From CAVDHB01 sp963608705 (GTDB taxonomy: Bacteria > Bacteroidota > Bacteroidia > Bacteroidales > Bacteroidaceae): a stretch of DNA of 52,783 bases. Where the stretch lies: positions 1 to 52,783 of the forward strand of contig CAVDHB010000008.1 in the NCBI GenBank assembly GCA_963608705.1, in the 5' to 3' direction. Position numbers and translations under genes: made by a program. The notes under the pieces were generated by a model that did no database searches, was not told the DNA's origin, and saw nothing but the letters and a program-made list of their open reading frames with translations. Each line of letters opens with the position of its first letter. The stretch's first letter is position 1. This document shows positions 1 through 8,497 of this stretch, piece by piece.

Positions 1-39
1 GAGAGGAAGGCACGGGAAAGGTCAGAAGATAAAATAGAA

Positions 40-1098
40 TTAACTGATGGTAAATGATTTAGCAATTAGAATCTTCCGACCGCTCATGATATAATATCCA
101 CGTGGCAGGTCGTGAAGCCCACCGTCATAAAGGCTTGCCCAATAGTGATAGGTGGTGTAGTCGTCACAATCGGTTACTTTCTTTATTTTTATATCACAAG
201 TCATTATGTTGAGTGTGTCTTCCATCTGATATTCAGCACGGAAAAGTTTCTCCCACAGTACACCATACTTGTCTAAGGCTCCCTTCATTTCATCCAATGT
301 ACTACTGTTGACAATGGGAATATTCTGATGAAATGGCAGTTGATAGAAAGCATCATCTTTGATGGCTGACATCATCCATTGGCGGATAGCCTTGTCGGAC
401 TGGGAATTACCTTTCGGGATTTCCACATCCACACGAAATCCAGCTTTAGCTCTTTCGTCTTTGTTTTGAGGCTTGATATAGTAGTCTCGTGTCAGTCTTT
501 CTACTCGTGCGTCTTTTGCGATGGCGGTGAGATGGTCTGCATCGTACAGCTCACTGAAAGTCACATCTATTTTCTCCGCTCCATTAACCAATGTGAGCAT
601 ACCTTCTTTCTTTGCCTTCCTGCACCACACATACTCTTGAAGTCCGACACATTTCCCATCGGAAAAGCAGATGGTGTCGAAATTGGTAAAAAGAAACTTA
701 TCCTTCCACCTGTCTATATAATAGAATACCAAGGCGTTGCATGGAGCGGAGAATAATACCTTGCCCTTCTGGATGTCGTATATATCCTTTTCATCAATAC
801 ATACAAAATCGGTCGTATTGTCAATGAGAGAGATTGTCTTCGCTCCAATTTGTGGATAATATAAACCGTTATGTTCGTATCTCACAAGATAATATGACTT
901 CTTGCTATTGGGATGTGCATAATCCTGGGCAATAAAAAGACTGTCGCCAATTCGGTCTTGTATGGTGAACGTATCCCCATCCAATATCATCATGTTATCT
1001 TCAAGCATCTCGCCTTTCAGCCCTACTCCCATTTTCAGCCCGTTGCACCCCGTGAGAGATGCCAGTGCAAGGATAGCTCCTAACAGTATTTTCAGCAT
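40..1098 (-). CDS. Hypothetical outer-membrane or periplasmic lipoprotein
   Basis: I do not recognise this family. I start it at 1098 because the protein then opens with a classic lipoprotein signal (MLKILLGAILALASLTGC). The lipobox LTGC puts the acylated Cys at residue 18, giving a 352-aa product; starting at 1164 would put a non-signal sequence in front. The mature part is globular and beta-rich, and its C-terminal 120 residues resemble a secreted domain of unknown function. It is the last gene of a same-strand run with the two small genes upstream (1161-1487 and 1490-1927), one of which is also exported. Cell-surface or periplasmic location follows from the lipobox; the role is unknown. 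Confidence 0.7.
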   Translation of the reverse strand: MLKILLGAILALASLTGCNGLKMGVGLKGEMLEDNMMILDGDTFTIQDRIGDSLFIAQDYAHPNSKKSYYLVRYEHNGLYYPQIGAKTISLIDNTTDFVCIDEKDIYDIQKGKVLFSAPCNALVFYYIDRWKDKFLFTNFDTICFSDGKCVGLQEYVWCRKAKKEGMLTLVNGAEKIDVTFSELYDADHLTAIAKDARVERLTRDYYIKPQNKDERAKAGFRVDVEIPKGNSQSDKAIRQWMMSAIKDDAFYQLPFHQNIPIVNSSTLDEMKGALDKYGVLWEKLFRAEYQMEDTLNIMTCDIKIKKVTDCDDYTTYHYWASLYDGGLHDLPRGYYIMSGRKILIAKSFTIS

Positions 1099-1160
1099 AT
1101 TATACGACCCTATTATTTTGTGAATAAAGAGAACTTGCCAGTCAAGGCTATGGCACCTTG

Positions 1161-1487
1161 TCAATAATATGTCTCCGTTTGATACTCAATACCATGCTCG
1201 TCACAATAATCACAAATCTTGCTTTCCATGAGGCTTTCGTACTTCTTGAACTTCTTTTTTAATGCAGCGAACAGTTCCTTTTCGTCAGATGCGTGTAATG
1301 ATCTCATCAACCGATTAGTATTTGCCACATCAAAGTTTACGAACGACTCCACTTCGCCATCTCTTGAATATTCTTTCTCAAACTCGCCTATATCATGCTT
1401 TATGATAGTGAGTTTTCCATCGTCCATCAGTGCATAAATACCTGTGTACTCACGCTCTTCTTCATGTTTGTAGAGAACTTCTTCCAT
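1161..1487 (-). CDS. Small acidic hypothetical protein
   Basis: This is a 108-aa protein rich in Glu, Asp and Lys, with no signal peptide or membrane segment, so probably cytoplasmic. Its middle is beta-like (GIYALMDDGKLTII) and is followed by a charged helical half. The stop lies two bases before the next upstream gene's territory (1490) and the gene runs close to the lipoprotein gene downstream, so the three genes are probably co-transcribed. Small acidic proteins beside exported ones are sometimes immunity or adaptor proteins, but nothing in the sequence shows that here. Function is unknown. Confidence 0.6.
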   Translation of the reverse strand: MEEVLYKHEEEREYTGIYALMDDGKLTIIKHDIGEFEKEYSRDGEVESFVNFDVANTNRLMRSLHASDEKELFAALKKKFKKYESLMESKICDYCDEHGIEYQTETYY

Positions 1488-1489
1488 AA

Positions 1490-1927
1490 TTATTTTGAGG
1501 TATTAGAGTGTTTTTGCTTAACATCAACCGCATTATCCCACACGCCCACCGTTTGATTTTGCTCTCCAACGACAGCGATGGTGCCTCGGTCTGGTCTTTT
1601 CTCCACATAGAAATAGGACACTTCAATACCTTCTTCTGAAACGTAATGTCGTGAAAATCTCGCCATATCAAACTCAATCTCGGTTACATTCTCGTGTTTT
1701 CGCAAATCATAGATACCATACTTGCCGTCTTTCATGACAATGGCAAACTTTTTTATACTACAGGTATCAATCTTTTCACATTGCTCCAACGGAACTTGCG
1801 TAATCTTTTTCTGTCCAAACGCTTCATCCACGTTCACAGTGTCAGCCACTATCACATCTTGGGCAAAAGAAGGTCTGCCGAAAAAGGCAAAAGCGATTGC
1901 AAGTAAGCCAAACTTAATATTTCTCAT
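1490..1927 (-). CDS. Exported hypothetical protein
   Basis: This 145-aa protein has a clear cleavable signal peptide (MRNIKFGLLAIAFAFFGRPSFAQ), so it should be periplasmic. The centre holds a short segment, FAIVMKDGKYGIYDL, of the kind seen in WG-repeat and beta-propeller-like strands, but one copy is too little for a family call. It ends two bases before the 108-aa gene, consistent with one transcript for 1927-40. I do not recognise the family. Confidence 0.65.
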   Translation of the reverse strand: MRNIKFGLLAIAFAFFGRPSFAQDVIVADTVNVDEAFGQKKITQVPLEQCEKIDTCSIKKFAIVMKDGKYGIYDLRKHENVTEIEFDMARFSRHYVSEEGIEVSYFYVEKRPDRGTIAVVGEQNQTVGVWDNAVDVKQKHSNTSK

Positions 1928-1954
1928 GTCTGCTCAATTAGTTGTTGTAGAGTT

Positions 1955-2317
1955 CTACTCGAATACTTCAACGTAGTTAGTATATTTCGGAAACCACTTG
2001 TCAAGCAATGCGTCAGTCTTTCGCTCTATCTCCGGTGTGATGTTCTTGCTCACTTTCTGATAAGCGACAGAAAGCGAAAACGCTTCGTCTATCCATCCGA
2101 TTATCGGCAGACGCTTGGCCGAAATCAAGTCTACCGGGAACACCAAATAAGACAAGGTGGATAAAATCATCAGCTTGTCGCTCTTAGGCGTGTCTTTGCT
2201 GACCATAGTAAAGTACAGCAACAAAAGTGGACGGGCACTGATACGACCAATCTTCAAGGCATACGTATGCAGCTTGTCCTTCAATACAGCTGTGTTGATA
2301 ATACTTGGTTTGTTCAT
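1955..2317 (-). CDS. DUF1232 (YkvA-like) membrane protein
   Basis: This 120-aa protein carries the YkvA/DUF1232 signature around residues 50-85: a hydrophobic helix with LSYLVFPVDLI, then a turn and GWIDEAFSL. In this family the region forms a membrane helix ending in a conserved P-x-D-L/F-I-P-like motif. The biochemical role of the family is unknown. The short N-terminal region is copied as a remnant at 3832-3895. A TAnnTTTG element at 2365-2372 lies about 50 bp upstream. The stop precedes the exported 145-aa gene by 27 bp, so it may head the 2317-40 run. Confidence 0.75.
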   Translation of the reverse strand: MNKPSIINTAVLKDKLHTYALKIGRISARPLLLLYFTMVSKDTPKSDKLMILSTLSYLVFPVDLISAKRLPIIGWIDEAFSLSVAYQKVSKNITPEIERKTDALLDKWFPKYTNYVEVFE

Positions 2318-2364
2318 GGCTTTAAGTTTTTGTTGTTATACTTCTTGGTATATTCACCGCATGG

Positions 2365-2372
2365 CAAAGTTA
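2365..2372 (-). promoter_or_regulatory. Putative -7 promoter element upstream of the DUF1232 gene
   Basis: Read on the minus strand this is TAACTTTG, fitting the Bacteroidetes -7 consensus TAnnTTTG about 48 bp before the ATG at 2317. I see no good TTTG at -33, so only half of the promoter is supported. Confidence 0.4.
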
Positions 2373-2493
2373 AGAATAAATCAATGAAAACCAGATTTTT
2401 CGGTAGAATATTTTGCATTATGGAACAATTAATGAGGTGTTAGCCATGACAATTCTGTTTATACCAAGCCATCGTCATAACTTTGGCCTCTAT

Positions 2494-2964
2494 CTAATGA
2501 ATATGAAGATATTCAAGTACGCTCTTCCAATCCGGGTATTTGTCACTACCAAAATGAAGCCATTCTCCCTTGAATCCGCTTGTTCCATGTTTTCCTCTAT
2601 CATCAATAATATAGTCACCTTTGAGAAGGTTCTTGTGGTGAGTAAGAATGAGACGTTCACGATAGTACCTGTCCAAGTGACGATTGACCCAATCCACTTT
2701 GTCCGACCATGTGGCTGGATTAGCCCATGGAGAGGTGGAGAGAATATACACATCATAGAGACCACTATGACACAATGCGTTCATTGCTTCTACCGCTCCC
2801 GGTATAGGCGGCATATAAGACACAATATGCGGTATCTCGTTATATCTACCTGCATATTCTTTGCGGAGTTCATCACCAGCTTGTTCCAGTCCTCCATGAA
2901 AATCCATCAGTACACCGCCCATGTCTACATAGACGATCTTTTTTGTTGCAGACCGCTTGTTCAT
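2494..2964 (-). CDS. 5'(3')-deoxyribonucleotidase-like HAD protein with altered active site
   Basis: This 156-aa protein matches the small NT5C/5'-nucleotidase branch of the HAD phosphatases. The nucleophile loop VYVDMGGVLMDF is at residues 11-22, motif II (STSPW) is near residue 75, and the Lys plus acidic motifs (KNLLKGDYIIDDR) are near 115. Family members remove phosphate from deoxynucleoside monophosphates using D-x-D. Here Asp14 is kept but the second, acid/base Asp is Gly16 (codon GGC at 2917-2919). The protein may therefore be poorly active or act as a binder. The gene stands alone between unrelated orphan genes. Confidence 0.75.
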   Translation of the reverse strand: MNKRSATKKIVYVDMGGVLMDFHGGLEQAGDELRKEYAGRYNEIPHIVSYMPPIPGAVEAMNALCHSGLYDVYILSTSPWANPATWSDKVDWVNRHLDRYYRERLILTHHKNLLKGDYIIDDRGKHGTSGFKGEWLHFGSDKYPDWKSVLEYLHIH

Positions 2965-3018
2965 ACTGTTAAGTAGATGTTGAAAAATACTTGTAGTTTT
3001 AAATCTGCCTTGGCATAA

Positions 3019-3306
3019 TTAAGAAGATGAAGCAATGTACCTTTTGATTCTAGGATGGTCAATCGGGTAGAGATAATGAGAATAATGAATATTATGATCA
3101 TTTACACCAAATTTCGCTTCTTCTCCTGTATTGGTATTTTTTGATAACCACGAGATGAATTTTGAACCATCGGAATATTCCTCAACCTCAGGTTCACCGA
3201 TAACTTCCCAGATTACAACATCTCCCAATAATATTGAGTCATGGACTTCTGCAAATCTGGCACCTGTGTAAATATCCATGATGCCGTGAATTGTCTTTAT
3301 TCTCAT
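3019..3306 (-). CDS. Hypothetical protein, 95 aa
   Basis: This is a small soluble protein with no signal peptide and several predicted strands, ending in a basic, His-rich stretch (NIHYSHYLYPIDHPRIKRY). I do not recognise the family. It lies 37 bp downstream of the 140-aa gene on the same strand and could be co-transcribed with it. Codon choice is A/T-rich like its neighbours. Confidence 0.5.
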   Translation of the reverse strand: MRIKTIHGIMDIYTGARFAEVHDSILLGDVVIWEVIGEPEVEEYSDGSKFISWLSKNTNTGEEAKFGVNDHNIHYSHYLYPIDHPRIKRYIASSS

Positions 3307-3343
3307 AATGCTAAATCTAATACCGGGTTGCCATTTACTTACA

Positions 3344-3766
3344 CTATGGCATATTCAAAGAAGCCTCAATGACCACATGCTCTTCATCAAAATAGATATT
3401 TTTTAATGTCACTTTATCAAGCACATCTTTCAATTGTTCTATTTCTGCCAAGTTTATGATAACTTTGTTACCTGAACTCTGAGTTATGAAACTCGTATTA
3501 TCAGTTAACAGCCTTTTCAAAAAAGCAATAGCTGGAGATATAAGCAGTTCTATTCCCATTTTACCACTATAAGCTATATATAATGTTGCGCATTCTTCCA
3601 CCTTCTCTATATGTAAATTGATGCCTATGTTTTTCACAAAGGCTAAAATTTTCACTTTTGTAGATATAGAAACTGTAGATGAGTCAACGTAAGTCAACTC
3701 CACCTCTTTCCTGAATTTCTGCAAGACAATGTCTTGAATCTCTGAGTATTTTATTTTTACTTCCAT
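3344..3766 (-). CDS. Hypothetical protein, 140 aa
   Basis: This soluble protein has no signal peptide. It has an alternating beta pattern in the N-terminal half, a central hydrophobic helix (LLISPAIAFLKRLL), and a C-terminal strand-helix-strand unit (KNIYFDEEHVVIEASL). The last unit resembles the end of some lipid-binding beta-sandwich families, but the match is too weak for a call. It is probably co-transcribed with the 95-aa gene. Function is unknown. Confidence 0.5.
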   Translation of the reverse strand: MEVKIKYSEIQDIVLQKFRKEVELTYVDSSTVSISTKVKILAFVKNIGINLHIEKVEECATLYIAYSGKMGIELLISPAIAFLKRLLTDNTSFITQSSGNKVIINLAEIEQLKDVLDKVTLKNIYFDEEHVVIEASLNMP

Positions 3767-3831
3767 AAGTGTTCTGTATTGCTTAATTTACAATATTCCA
3801 TTTCGCCATTTGTTTGCTTTCAGTCAAATTT

Positions 3832-3895
3832 TCAAGGCATGTGTATGCAGCTTGTCCTTCAATACAGCAGTGTTGATAATACTTGGTTTATTCAT
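3832..3895 (-). pseudogene. Remnant copy of the 5' end of the DUF1232 gene
   Basis: Starting at the ATG at 3895, the minus strand encodes MNKPSIINTAVLKDKLHT followed by HALKI and a stop. The first 18 residues are identical to the DUF1232 protein (1955-2317), and nucleotide identity over about 64 bp is near complete. Identity continues upstream into the region before the start codon (about 3896-3920). The rest of the gene is missing. It is a short duplication that now serves no visible coding purpose. Confidence 0.8.
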
Positions 3896-4050
3896 GGCTT
3901 TGAGTTTTTGTTATTATACTTTTTTATGGTACAGAGTGAATGGAAGTTGTTAATGAATTCAACAAGCAAGTGCAATATTACAAAAAGTTTTTAAGGAAGC
4001 AATGCTTTAATATTTCAATCTTTCCATCGATATCTTATGAGCTTATACAG

Positions 4051-4092
4051 AAGAATCCACATAAAAACAGTGTGTTTCTATGTGGATTCTTT
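4051..4092 (-). terminator. Hairpin terminator after the zinc-finger protein gene
   Basis: A long inverted repeat pairs AAGAATCCACATAAAAACA with TGTTTCTATGTGGATTCTT (one mismatch), with only a few bases of loop. It sits 70 bp past the stop of the gene at 4162-4914. The T-tract on the minus strand is weak, so it may work as a stabilising hairpin. Confidence 0.55.
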
Positions 4093-4161
4093 AATATTTG
4101 ATTGTGAGTAATCAAAAAAGTATTGTGATTTGCATCAACCATGCTGCATAAAGGTAAAGAT

Positions 4162-4914
4162 TCACAAAGAACCACGGCCATGGCATACCTTGCACTTGCC
4201 GCTACCATTGCATCCTTGGCATGTGGAAGAACCATAAGTGTCTTTACCCGTATAAGTGCCAGTGCTGTATCCATAAGCCCCTTTGCCACGACACATGCTG
4301 CATATACCAGTGCCGTTACACCCCCTGCAACTACGGCCAGATGAAGAGCCAGAACTGCTACCACCAGACAGTCCGCCACCGCCGTATAAGATTGCGTTTG
4401 CTCTTTGTCTGTTTTTCAATATAGTGCAAAAACGGTTGCGCATTTCATCGGTAGCATCCCAATAACCTCTGTTGTTAACACGGTTCAAAGCTTCGGTAGC
4501 ATCCGAACTCCCGAGTTTTGCCCCCAGCTCATAAAACTCTTTGGCCAAAGAAGGATTGGCTTTAGTAAAGCCCATGCTAAGCTCAACCATGGCTCCGAGA
4601 TAGAAATAGGCATCCTTGTTCTTATAGTCGAAACAAGCCTTTTTGAACTTTTCATAAGCCAATTTATAATTCTGATTAGCCAACGCCACTTCACCATCAC
4701 TAAGAAACCTTAAGCCAACACCATAATTGTAGGCCTGCTGGTTGGCATAGCTTGGGTCAACCACCCGCCCTTTGCCACCGCACATAAAGCATGACATAAA
4801 ACCTGCCATGGTTTGCATACCGCCACGGCCACCACATCCTGCGCAAGTAACCGTGTTTTGTCCCATTGCTGCCAAGGATATCAAAAGGGAAAGAAATAAG
4901 AAAAGTTTTTTCAT
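4162..4914 (-). CDS. Exported protein with DnaJ-type zinc-finger motifs and Sel1-like repeats
   Basis: This 250-aa protein opens with a cleavable signal peptide (MKKLFLFLSLLISLAAMGQ). A Cys-rich hairpin (CAGCGGRGG...CFMCGGKG, residues about 24-48) is followed by a Sel1/TPR-like helical region near residues 80-150 (AYFYLGAMVELSMGF, AKEFYELGAKLGSSDA). After a Ser/Gly linker come two more Cys-rich hairpins (CRGCNGTGICSMCRGKG and CQGCNGSGKCKVCHGRG). The C-x-x-C-x-G-x-G pattern is the zinc-binding module of DnaJ-class cochaperones, but there is no J domain. Export makes it unlikely to serve the cytoplasmic Hsp70 encoded at 11891-13126. Its role is unknown. Confidence 0.75.
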   Translation of the reverse strand: MKKLFLFLSLLISLAAMGQNTVTCAGCGGRGGMQTMAGFMSCFMCGGKGRVVDPSYANQQAYNYGVGLRFLSDGEVALANQNYKLAYEKFKKACFDYKNKDAYFYLGAMVELSMGFTKANPSLAKEFYELGAKLGSSDATEALNRVNNRGYWDATDEMRNRFCTILKNRQRANAILYGGGGLSGGSSSGSSSGRSCRGCNGTGICSMCRGKGAYGYSTGTYTGKDTYGSSTCQGCNGSGKCKVCHGRGSL

Positions 4915-5228
4915 CTTTCAATAAATAAGAGGTGCAACTATTCTTTATTTATCTTCTTAAGTTCCCGCCAAATAATCTTATCAACGAATAAACAATAGGA
5001 TATCTGGCGGTATTTAATACTCAATTTCAAAAAAGAGAATGGAAATGCACGATATTAGTATTTGAGGGATGCTGAATGTGCAAATCCCTGTTTTGTTTCA
5101 CTGTCAAGGACTGATTTTACAAAATCCCTGTGTTGCTGTTACATTTTTCTTCTGTATGTCTGCTTCTTAATTTAGATGTTTAATTATTTTAAAACATTTC
5201 GTTTCTATGTGAATCCTTCACCCAACTC
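4915..5228. other. Intergenic region with short direct repeats
   Basis: No gene is seen here. AAATCCCTGTnTTG occurs twice, at about 5082 and 5122. GTTTCTATGTGAATCCTT at 5201-5218 nearly repeats one arm of the 4051-4092 hairpin, so the zinc-finger gene lies between two related direct repeats about 1.1 kb apart. A strong terminator for the large operon ending at 5229 is not evident. Confidence 0.5.
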
Positions 5229-5855
5229 TCATAATTTACACTTAACTATTGCTTTTATTAAAATCTTGTTCTTGTAACTTAGTCCTGGTTTAATAATTCG
5301 TTCTATTGAACAACCATTTTGAACGAAAGAAAACGGTTGTGGAACATGACGTGAGTTGTCAAAAATTAAATCTTTATCAATAGATTCACAACCACATGAA
5401 AGCATCATTTCTACTATTCTGTTTTCGCAGAAATTAATAGTTGAAATAACATTTTTATCTGTTGTTTGAGTACATAACCTATTCAGCTCTTCAAGCAGAT
5501 TAGGCAATTCACTCATCAATTGTTTATCAGAAGTTACATCTAAATCTGAATTAACTACTGAATCTTCACAAATGCCTTGTTTTCGTATGTATTCAGTTTT
5601 TTCTCCTTGCTCTCTTGCCTTCTTCTCTTTCTTTACATCTTTGGACTCTTCATAATAATCCAAATTAGGGGCATCACTCAATGGAGTATGAACTTCTGAA
5701 TCTTTTTCTTTTTCAAATGTATTTGGAGCTTTCTCTGTTGGTTTCAATAATTGTTCCACAGCGGTTTCTGGATTATTTGAGTCAAACATGGTATACTTTA
5801 TCTCTTTGAATAAAGCCTTGCCTCTTTTGAACAAGTCACGTAATAATGTTTTCAT
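5229..5855 (-). CDS. GrpE-like nucleotide exchange factor, divergent
   Basis: This 208-aa protein has a charged N-terminal two thirds (Lys/Glu-rich linker at about 30-90). The C-terminal part follows the GrpE plan: helix ending in IVEMMLSCGCE (about 145-157), then IFDNSRHVPQPF and finally IIKPGLSYKNKILIKAIVKC. The GrpE pattern is G-x-x-F-D-P-x-x-H, then G-Y-x-x-x-x-K/R-V-L-R-x-A-x-V. The long GrpE dimer helix is short here. GrpE proteins release ADP from Hsp70, and an NBD-only Hsp70 is encoded in the same operon (11891-13126). It lies 6 bp downstream of the soluble dynamin gene and appears to be the last gene of the operon. Confidence 0.68.
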   Translation of the reverse strand: MKTLLRDLFKRGKALFKEIKYTMFDSNNPETAVEQLLKPTEKAPNTFEKEKDSEVHTPLSDAPNLDYYEESKDVKKEKKAREQGEKTEYIRKQGICEDSVVNSDLDVTSDKQLMSELPNLLEELNRLCTQTTDKNVISTINFCENRIVEMMLSCGCESIDKDLIFDNSRHVPQPFSFVQNGCSIERIIKPGLSYKNKILIKAIVKCKL

Positions 5856-5861
5856 AAGCTA

Positions 5862-7475
5862 TTATTTTAATAAATTTGAGTACATCCTTTTTGCAAGCAT
5901 CGCTGCATTTTGCCTAATGCTATTTGTTGATGACATATTATAAACAGCAGACCAATATTTGTATCGACTGTGTGGATTGTCATGTATGCTTTGTCCAGAG
6001 AACAATGAACATAATTCTGCAAATTCTGTTTGAGAGAACTGTTCCTTGGCATCTACCAGTTTCATGTACATAATGTATTTGTCATTAGCAAGTCTAAGTT
6101 CTGCCTGTATCCCTTCGATTTGTCCTTTCAAGCATAAGATGCGATTTTTATCTTTCTGTACCTGTTCCAATGAGGGAATATTGGAAGTGATTAAATCAAT
6201 CACAATGTCTCGGACTCTTGTTGGAAGACTCTGACAAGCACTTATACATTCGTTTTTCATCTTAGCATAATCTTCGGAAAGAGCAAAAGATGTGTCATAT
6301 ATAATACTATTTATGATTCCACGCAAATCTTCTACTATTTTATTTCCTCTCAGCATATGACTACGTTCAAAGAAATGATTGAATATCAAATTATGAAGAT
6401 TTTGTATTCCACCGATGTCTTTCAATTTATTCAATGCCTCAGAAATATCCTTTGTATAATAAAGTTCTTTTGCGATAAGAGCGAAAGAACTCCATGCCAA
6501 ATCATGGTCGGCAAAACTTTTAAGAATAGCTTTTCGTTCTATAACGGACATATTGCACTCAGGCAGTTTTTCATGAAGAAAAGCTGTTTCTGACCCCATA
6601 GCTAATAAAAAAAACTTTTCAACAGGGAATCCCCCCTTTAGTTTTTTTTGTAAAATACAAGCTTTTTCTTCTGATGGTATATATCTTTCAATTGCCGCAG
6701 ATGTTGGGACTATCGTATATAAATTCTGCTCAAATTCCTTGCAAAAGTTAGTAATATTGTCTATTTGTGTCAAGTCCTTATCCACTTTTGACAAAACACC
6801 GATACCATTAAGTGATGTAATGCCATGACCTCCATTGTATAATGAAGCCAAGAAATTCTTATCCGTTTCTGTCGGAACGGTATTGAATAAATAGATTATT
6901 GCATCTGCTGTATTTGAAAGGTTGATTGTTTCTTCCTGATGACGCTTACGCAAGTTAAAATAGACATCAGTCTGAATTTGGTGAGAATCGCCATCTTCCC
7001 CTACCTCTGCTCCGATTCCTGGAGTATCTACAAGTGTTACATACTCCAGTAATGGATTATCATCAATGTACATAATCAACTTGTCTATCATGGCAGTTTT
7101 TTCTAACGCTTCTTTACTTGTACCTTGAAGCGAATCCAAATAATTTTTAGAAACCCATTCTTTACGTCCATTAAGAAAAACACATAATACAGGTTTATCT
7201 TTAGATGGGGGAGTCCCCTTTTTGAAGATGTTTACAGTAGCCGTTGTTTCTGTAGTGCCTGTCATTGCCATGTCTACTCCCAGCAACGCATTTATCAAGA
7301 AACTTTTTCCGGCCTTTACTTTTCCCGCTACAGCCAATACACATGGGGCTTTTAATTCCTTCTGCAAACTTTTTAAGGCTAACGAATACTTATTGCGCCA
7401 TATTGTGCTATCAATACATGATGTCGTTTCATCAAGTAATTCGTATATTTGAGTTGTTATATCCTTTTTTTCCAT
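5862..7475 (-). CDS. Dynamin-like GTPase without membrane segment
   Basis: This 537-aa protein has a dynamin-family GTPase domain. The P-loop GKVKAGKS is at residues 51-58, a G2 Thr lies in the TGTTETTAT stretch (about 72-80), DTPG is at 150-153 and SKVD at 229-232. The remainder is alpha-helical with coiled-coil potential (about 400-490). No hydrophobic span is seen, unlike the second dynamin of the operon (13128-15065). Bacterial dynamin-like proteins bind or remodel membranes using GTP and often come in unequal pairs. The gene lies 50 bp after a small GTPase and 6 bp before the GrpE-like gene, in the middle of a run of same-strand genes. Confidence 0.85.
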   Translation of the reverse strand: MEKKDITTQIYELLDETTSCIDSTIWRNKYSLALKSLQKELKAPCVLAVAGKVKAGKSFLINALLGVDMAMTGTTETTATVNIFKKGTPPSKDKPVLCVFLNGRKEWVSKNYLDSLQGTSKEALEKTAMIDKLIMYIDDNPLLEYVTLVDTPGIGAEVGEDGDSHQIQTDVYFNLRKRHQEETINLSNTADAIIYLFNTVPTETDKNFLASLYNGGHGITSLNGIGVLSKVDKDLTQIDNITNFCKEFEQNLYTIVPTSAAIERYIPSEEKACILQKKLKGGFPVEKFFLLAMGSETAFLHEKLPECNMSVIERKAILKSFADHDLAWSSFALIAKELYYTKDISEALNKLKDIGGIQNLHNLIFNHFFERSHMLRGNKIVEDLRGIINSIIYDTSFALSEDYAKMKNECISACQSLPTRVRDIVIDLITSNIPSLEQVQKDKNRILCLKGQIEGIQAELRLANDKYIMYMKLVDAKEQFSQTEFAELCSLFSGQSIHDNPHSRYKYWSAVYNMSSTNSIRQNAAMLAKRMYSNLLK

Positions 7476-7525
7476 TGCTCTTTTTATTAAAAGAGATTAC
7501 TCCTTTCGTTAGTCTTTTTCATACC

Positions 7526-8497
7526 TTATCGTTTTACTCCATTAATATACACATCAGCACCATTTAGGAGGAGAGGTTTGATTACGGAAATAATCTCAGT
7601 AAGTTTATTCAAGACATTTCTTATTTCCAGATTGAATTTGTTACCACAATTCATACTAGTGTTTGAAAATGCTTGAGGGAATAAGTTTCTGCCCATTTTG
7701 GATCCAGTTATAGGACATGATGTTTCTACAGCCTTTAGCTTATCAATACTCTCTTCAAGTCTATTCTTGAGGACACAAAACAACGAATACAAAACAGGTA
7801 TATGAATATTTTCTTGTATTGAATTAATAGAAAAATCATTTTTCAATTCACTTTGTTTTTTTATGTTCCTTCCTAAGGATATCATTGTTATTGCTATAGT
7901 TGTTGTAGCAAACATATCTTTTCGTAGTTTATCTAAAACTAAATCTTTTGCTTGCTTTTTTTCTGCATAAGATAGTAAATCAGCCTTGGTTATAACAATC
8001 ATGATAGGAGTTTTTGAAGAAATGGTGCTTCTTAAATGTAAATATATTAAGTTGTATCGCATTATCCAACGGACAAATTGCCGCCTATCATCTCCATTTA
8101 TAGCCCGTTTAATGACATCAGCTCTAATAAAGAAAAGAAAAATATTGGAATCTTCAAAAGAACTGAATAGTTCATGATACTCTTCCATATCTTCTTCACC
8201 TGGGGCGGAAAGGAGTCCACCACGATAGTCATTAATAACAAAATTCATTATCTGTTCCTGCCCCAAAGTACAATAGAACTTATATTCGACTCTATTCCAA
8301 GTGCCTTTAGGCCAAAGTCCATTCATTATTTGTTGATATGTTCTATGTAATTGTATCATCTGTGTAGAGGTCTGACTTCCAACTTTTAAAATTAGCCCAT
8401 TGGAAAAGTGAATTCCTTGAAACAAAGACTGAGCCATTACTGAGATATAGCTAGACTTACCTGAGCCGCTATATCCGAGAATTGTTATTTTTACCAT
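7526..8497 (-). CDS. Small GTPase with D-Y-R-G-G motif (third copy)
   Basis: From the ATG at 8497 this is a 323-aa TRAFAC-like GTPase. It opens with the beta1/P-loop MVKITILGYSGSGKSS, has a switch II N-D-Y-R-G-G and the base-specificity motif T-K-A-D. The frame is open to a TTG at 8515, but the ATG makes the start match its two paralogues (9952-10941 and 10948-11874). The C-terminal third is helical and may form the partner surface. No membrane segment is seen. The D-Y-R-G-G GTPases resemble, as far as memory allows, the double-GTPase/GTPase-associated families of bacterial conflict systems. That link is inference. Confidence 0.8.
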   Translation of the reverse strand: MVKITILGYSGSGKSSYISVMAQSLFQGIHFSNGLILKVGSQTSTQMIQLHRTYQQIMNGLWPKGTWNRVEYKFYCTLGQEQIMNFVINDYRGGLLSAPGEEDMEEYHELFSSFEDSNIFLFFIRADVIKRAINGDDRRQFVRWIMRYNLIYLHLRSTISSKTPIMIVITKADLLSYAEKKQAKDLVLDKLRKDMFATTTIAITMISLGRNIKKQSELKNDFSINSIQENIHIPVLYSLFCVLKNRLEESIDKLKAVETSCPITGSKMGRNLFPQAFSNTSMNCGNKFNLEIRNVLNKLTEIISVIKPLLLNGADVYINGVKR

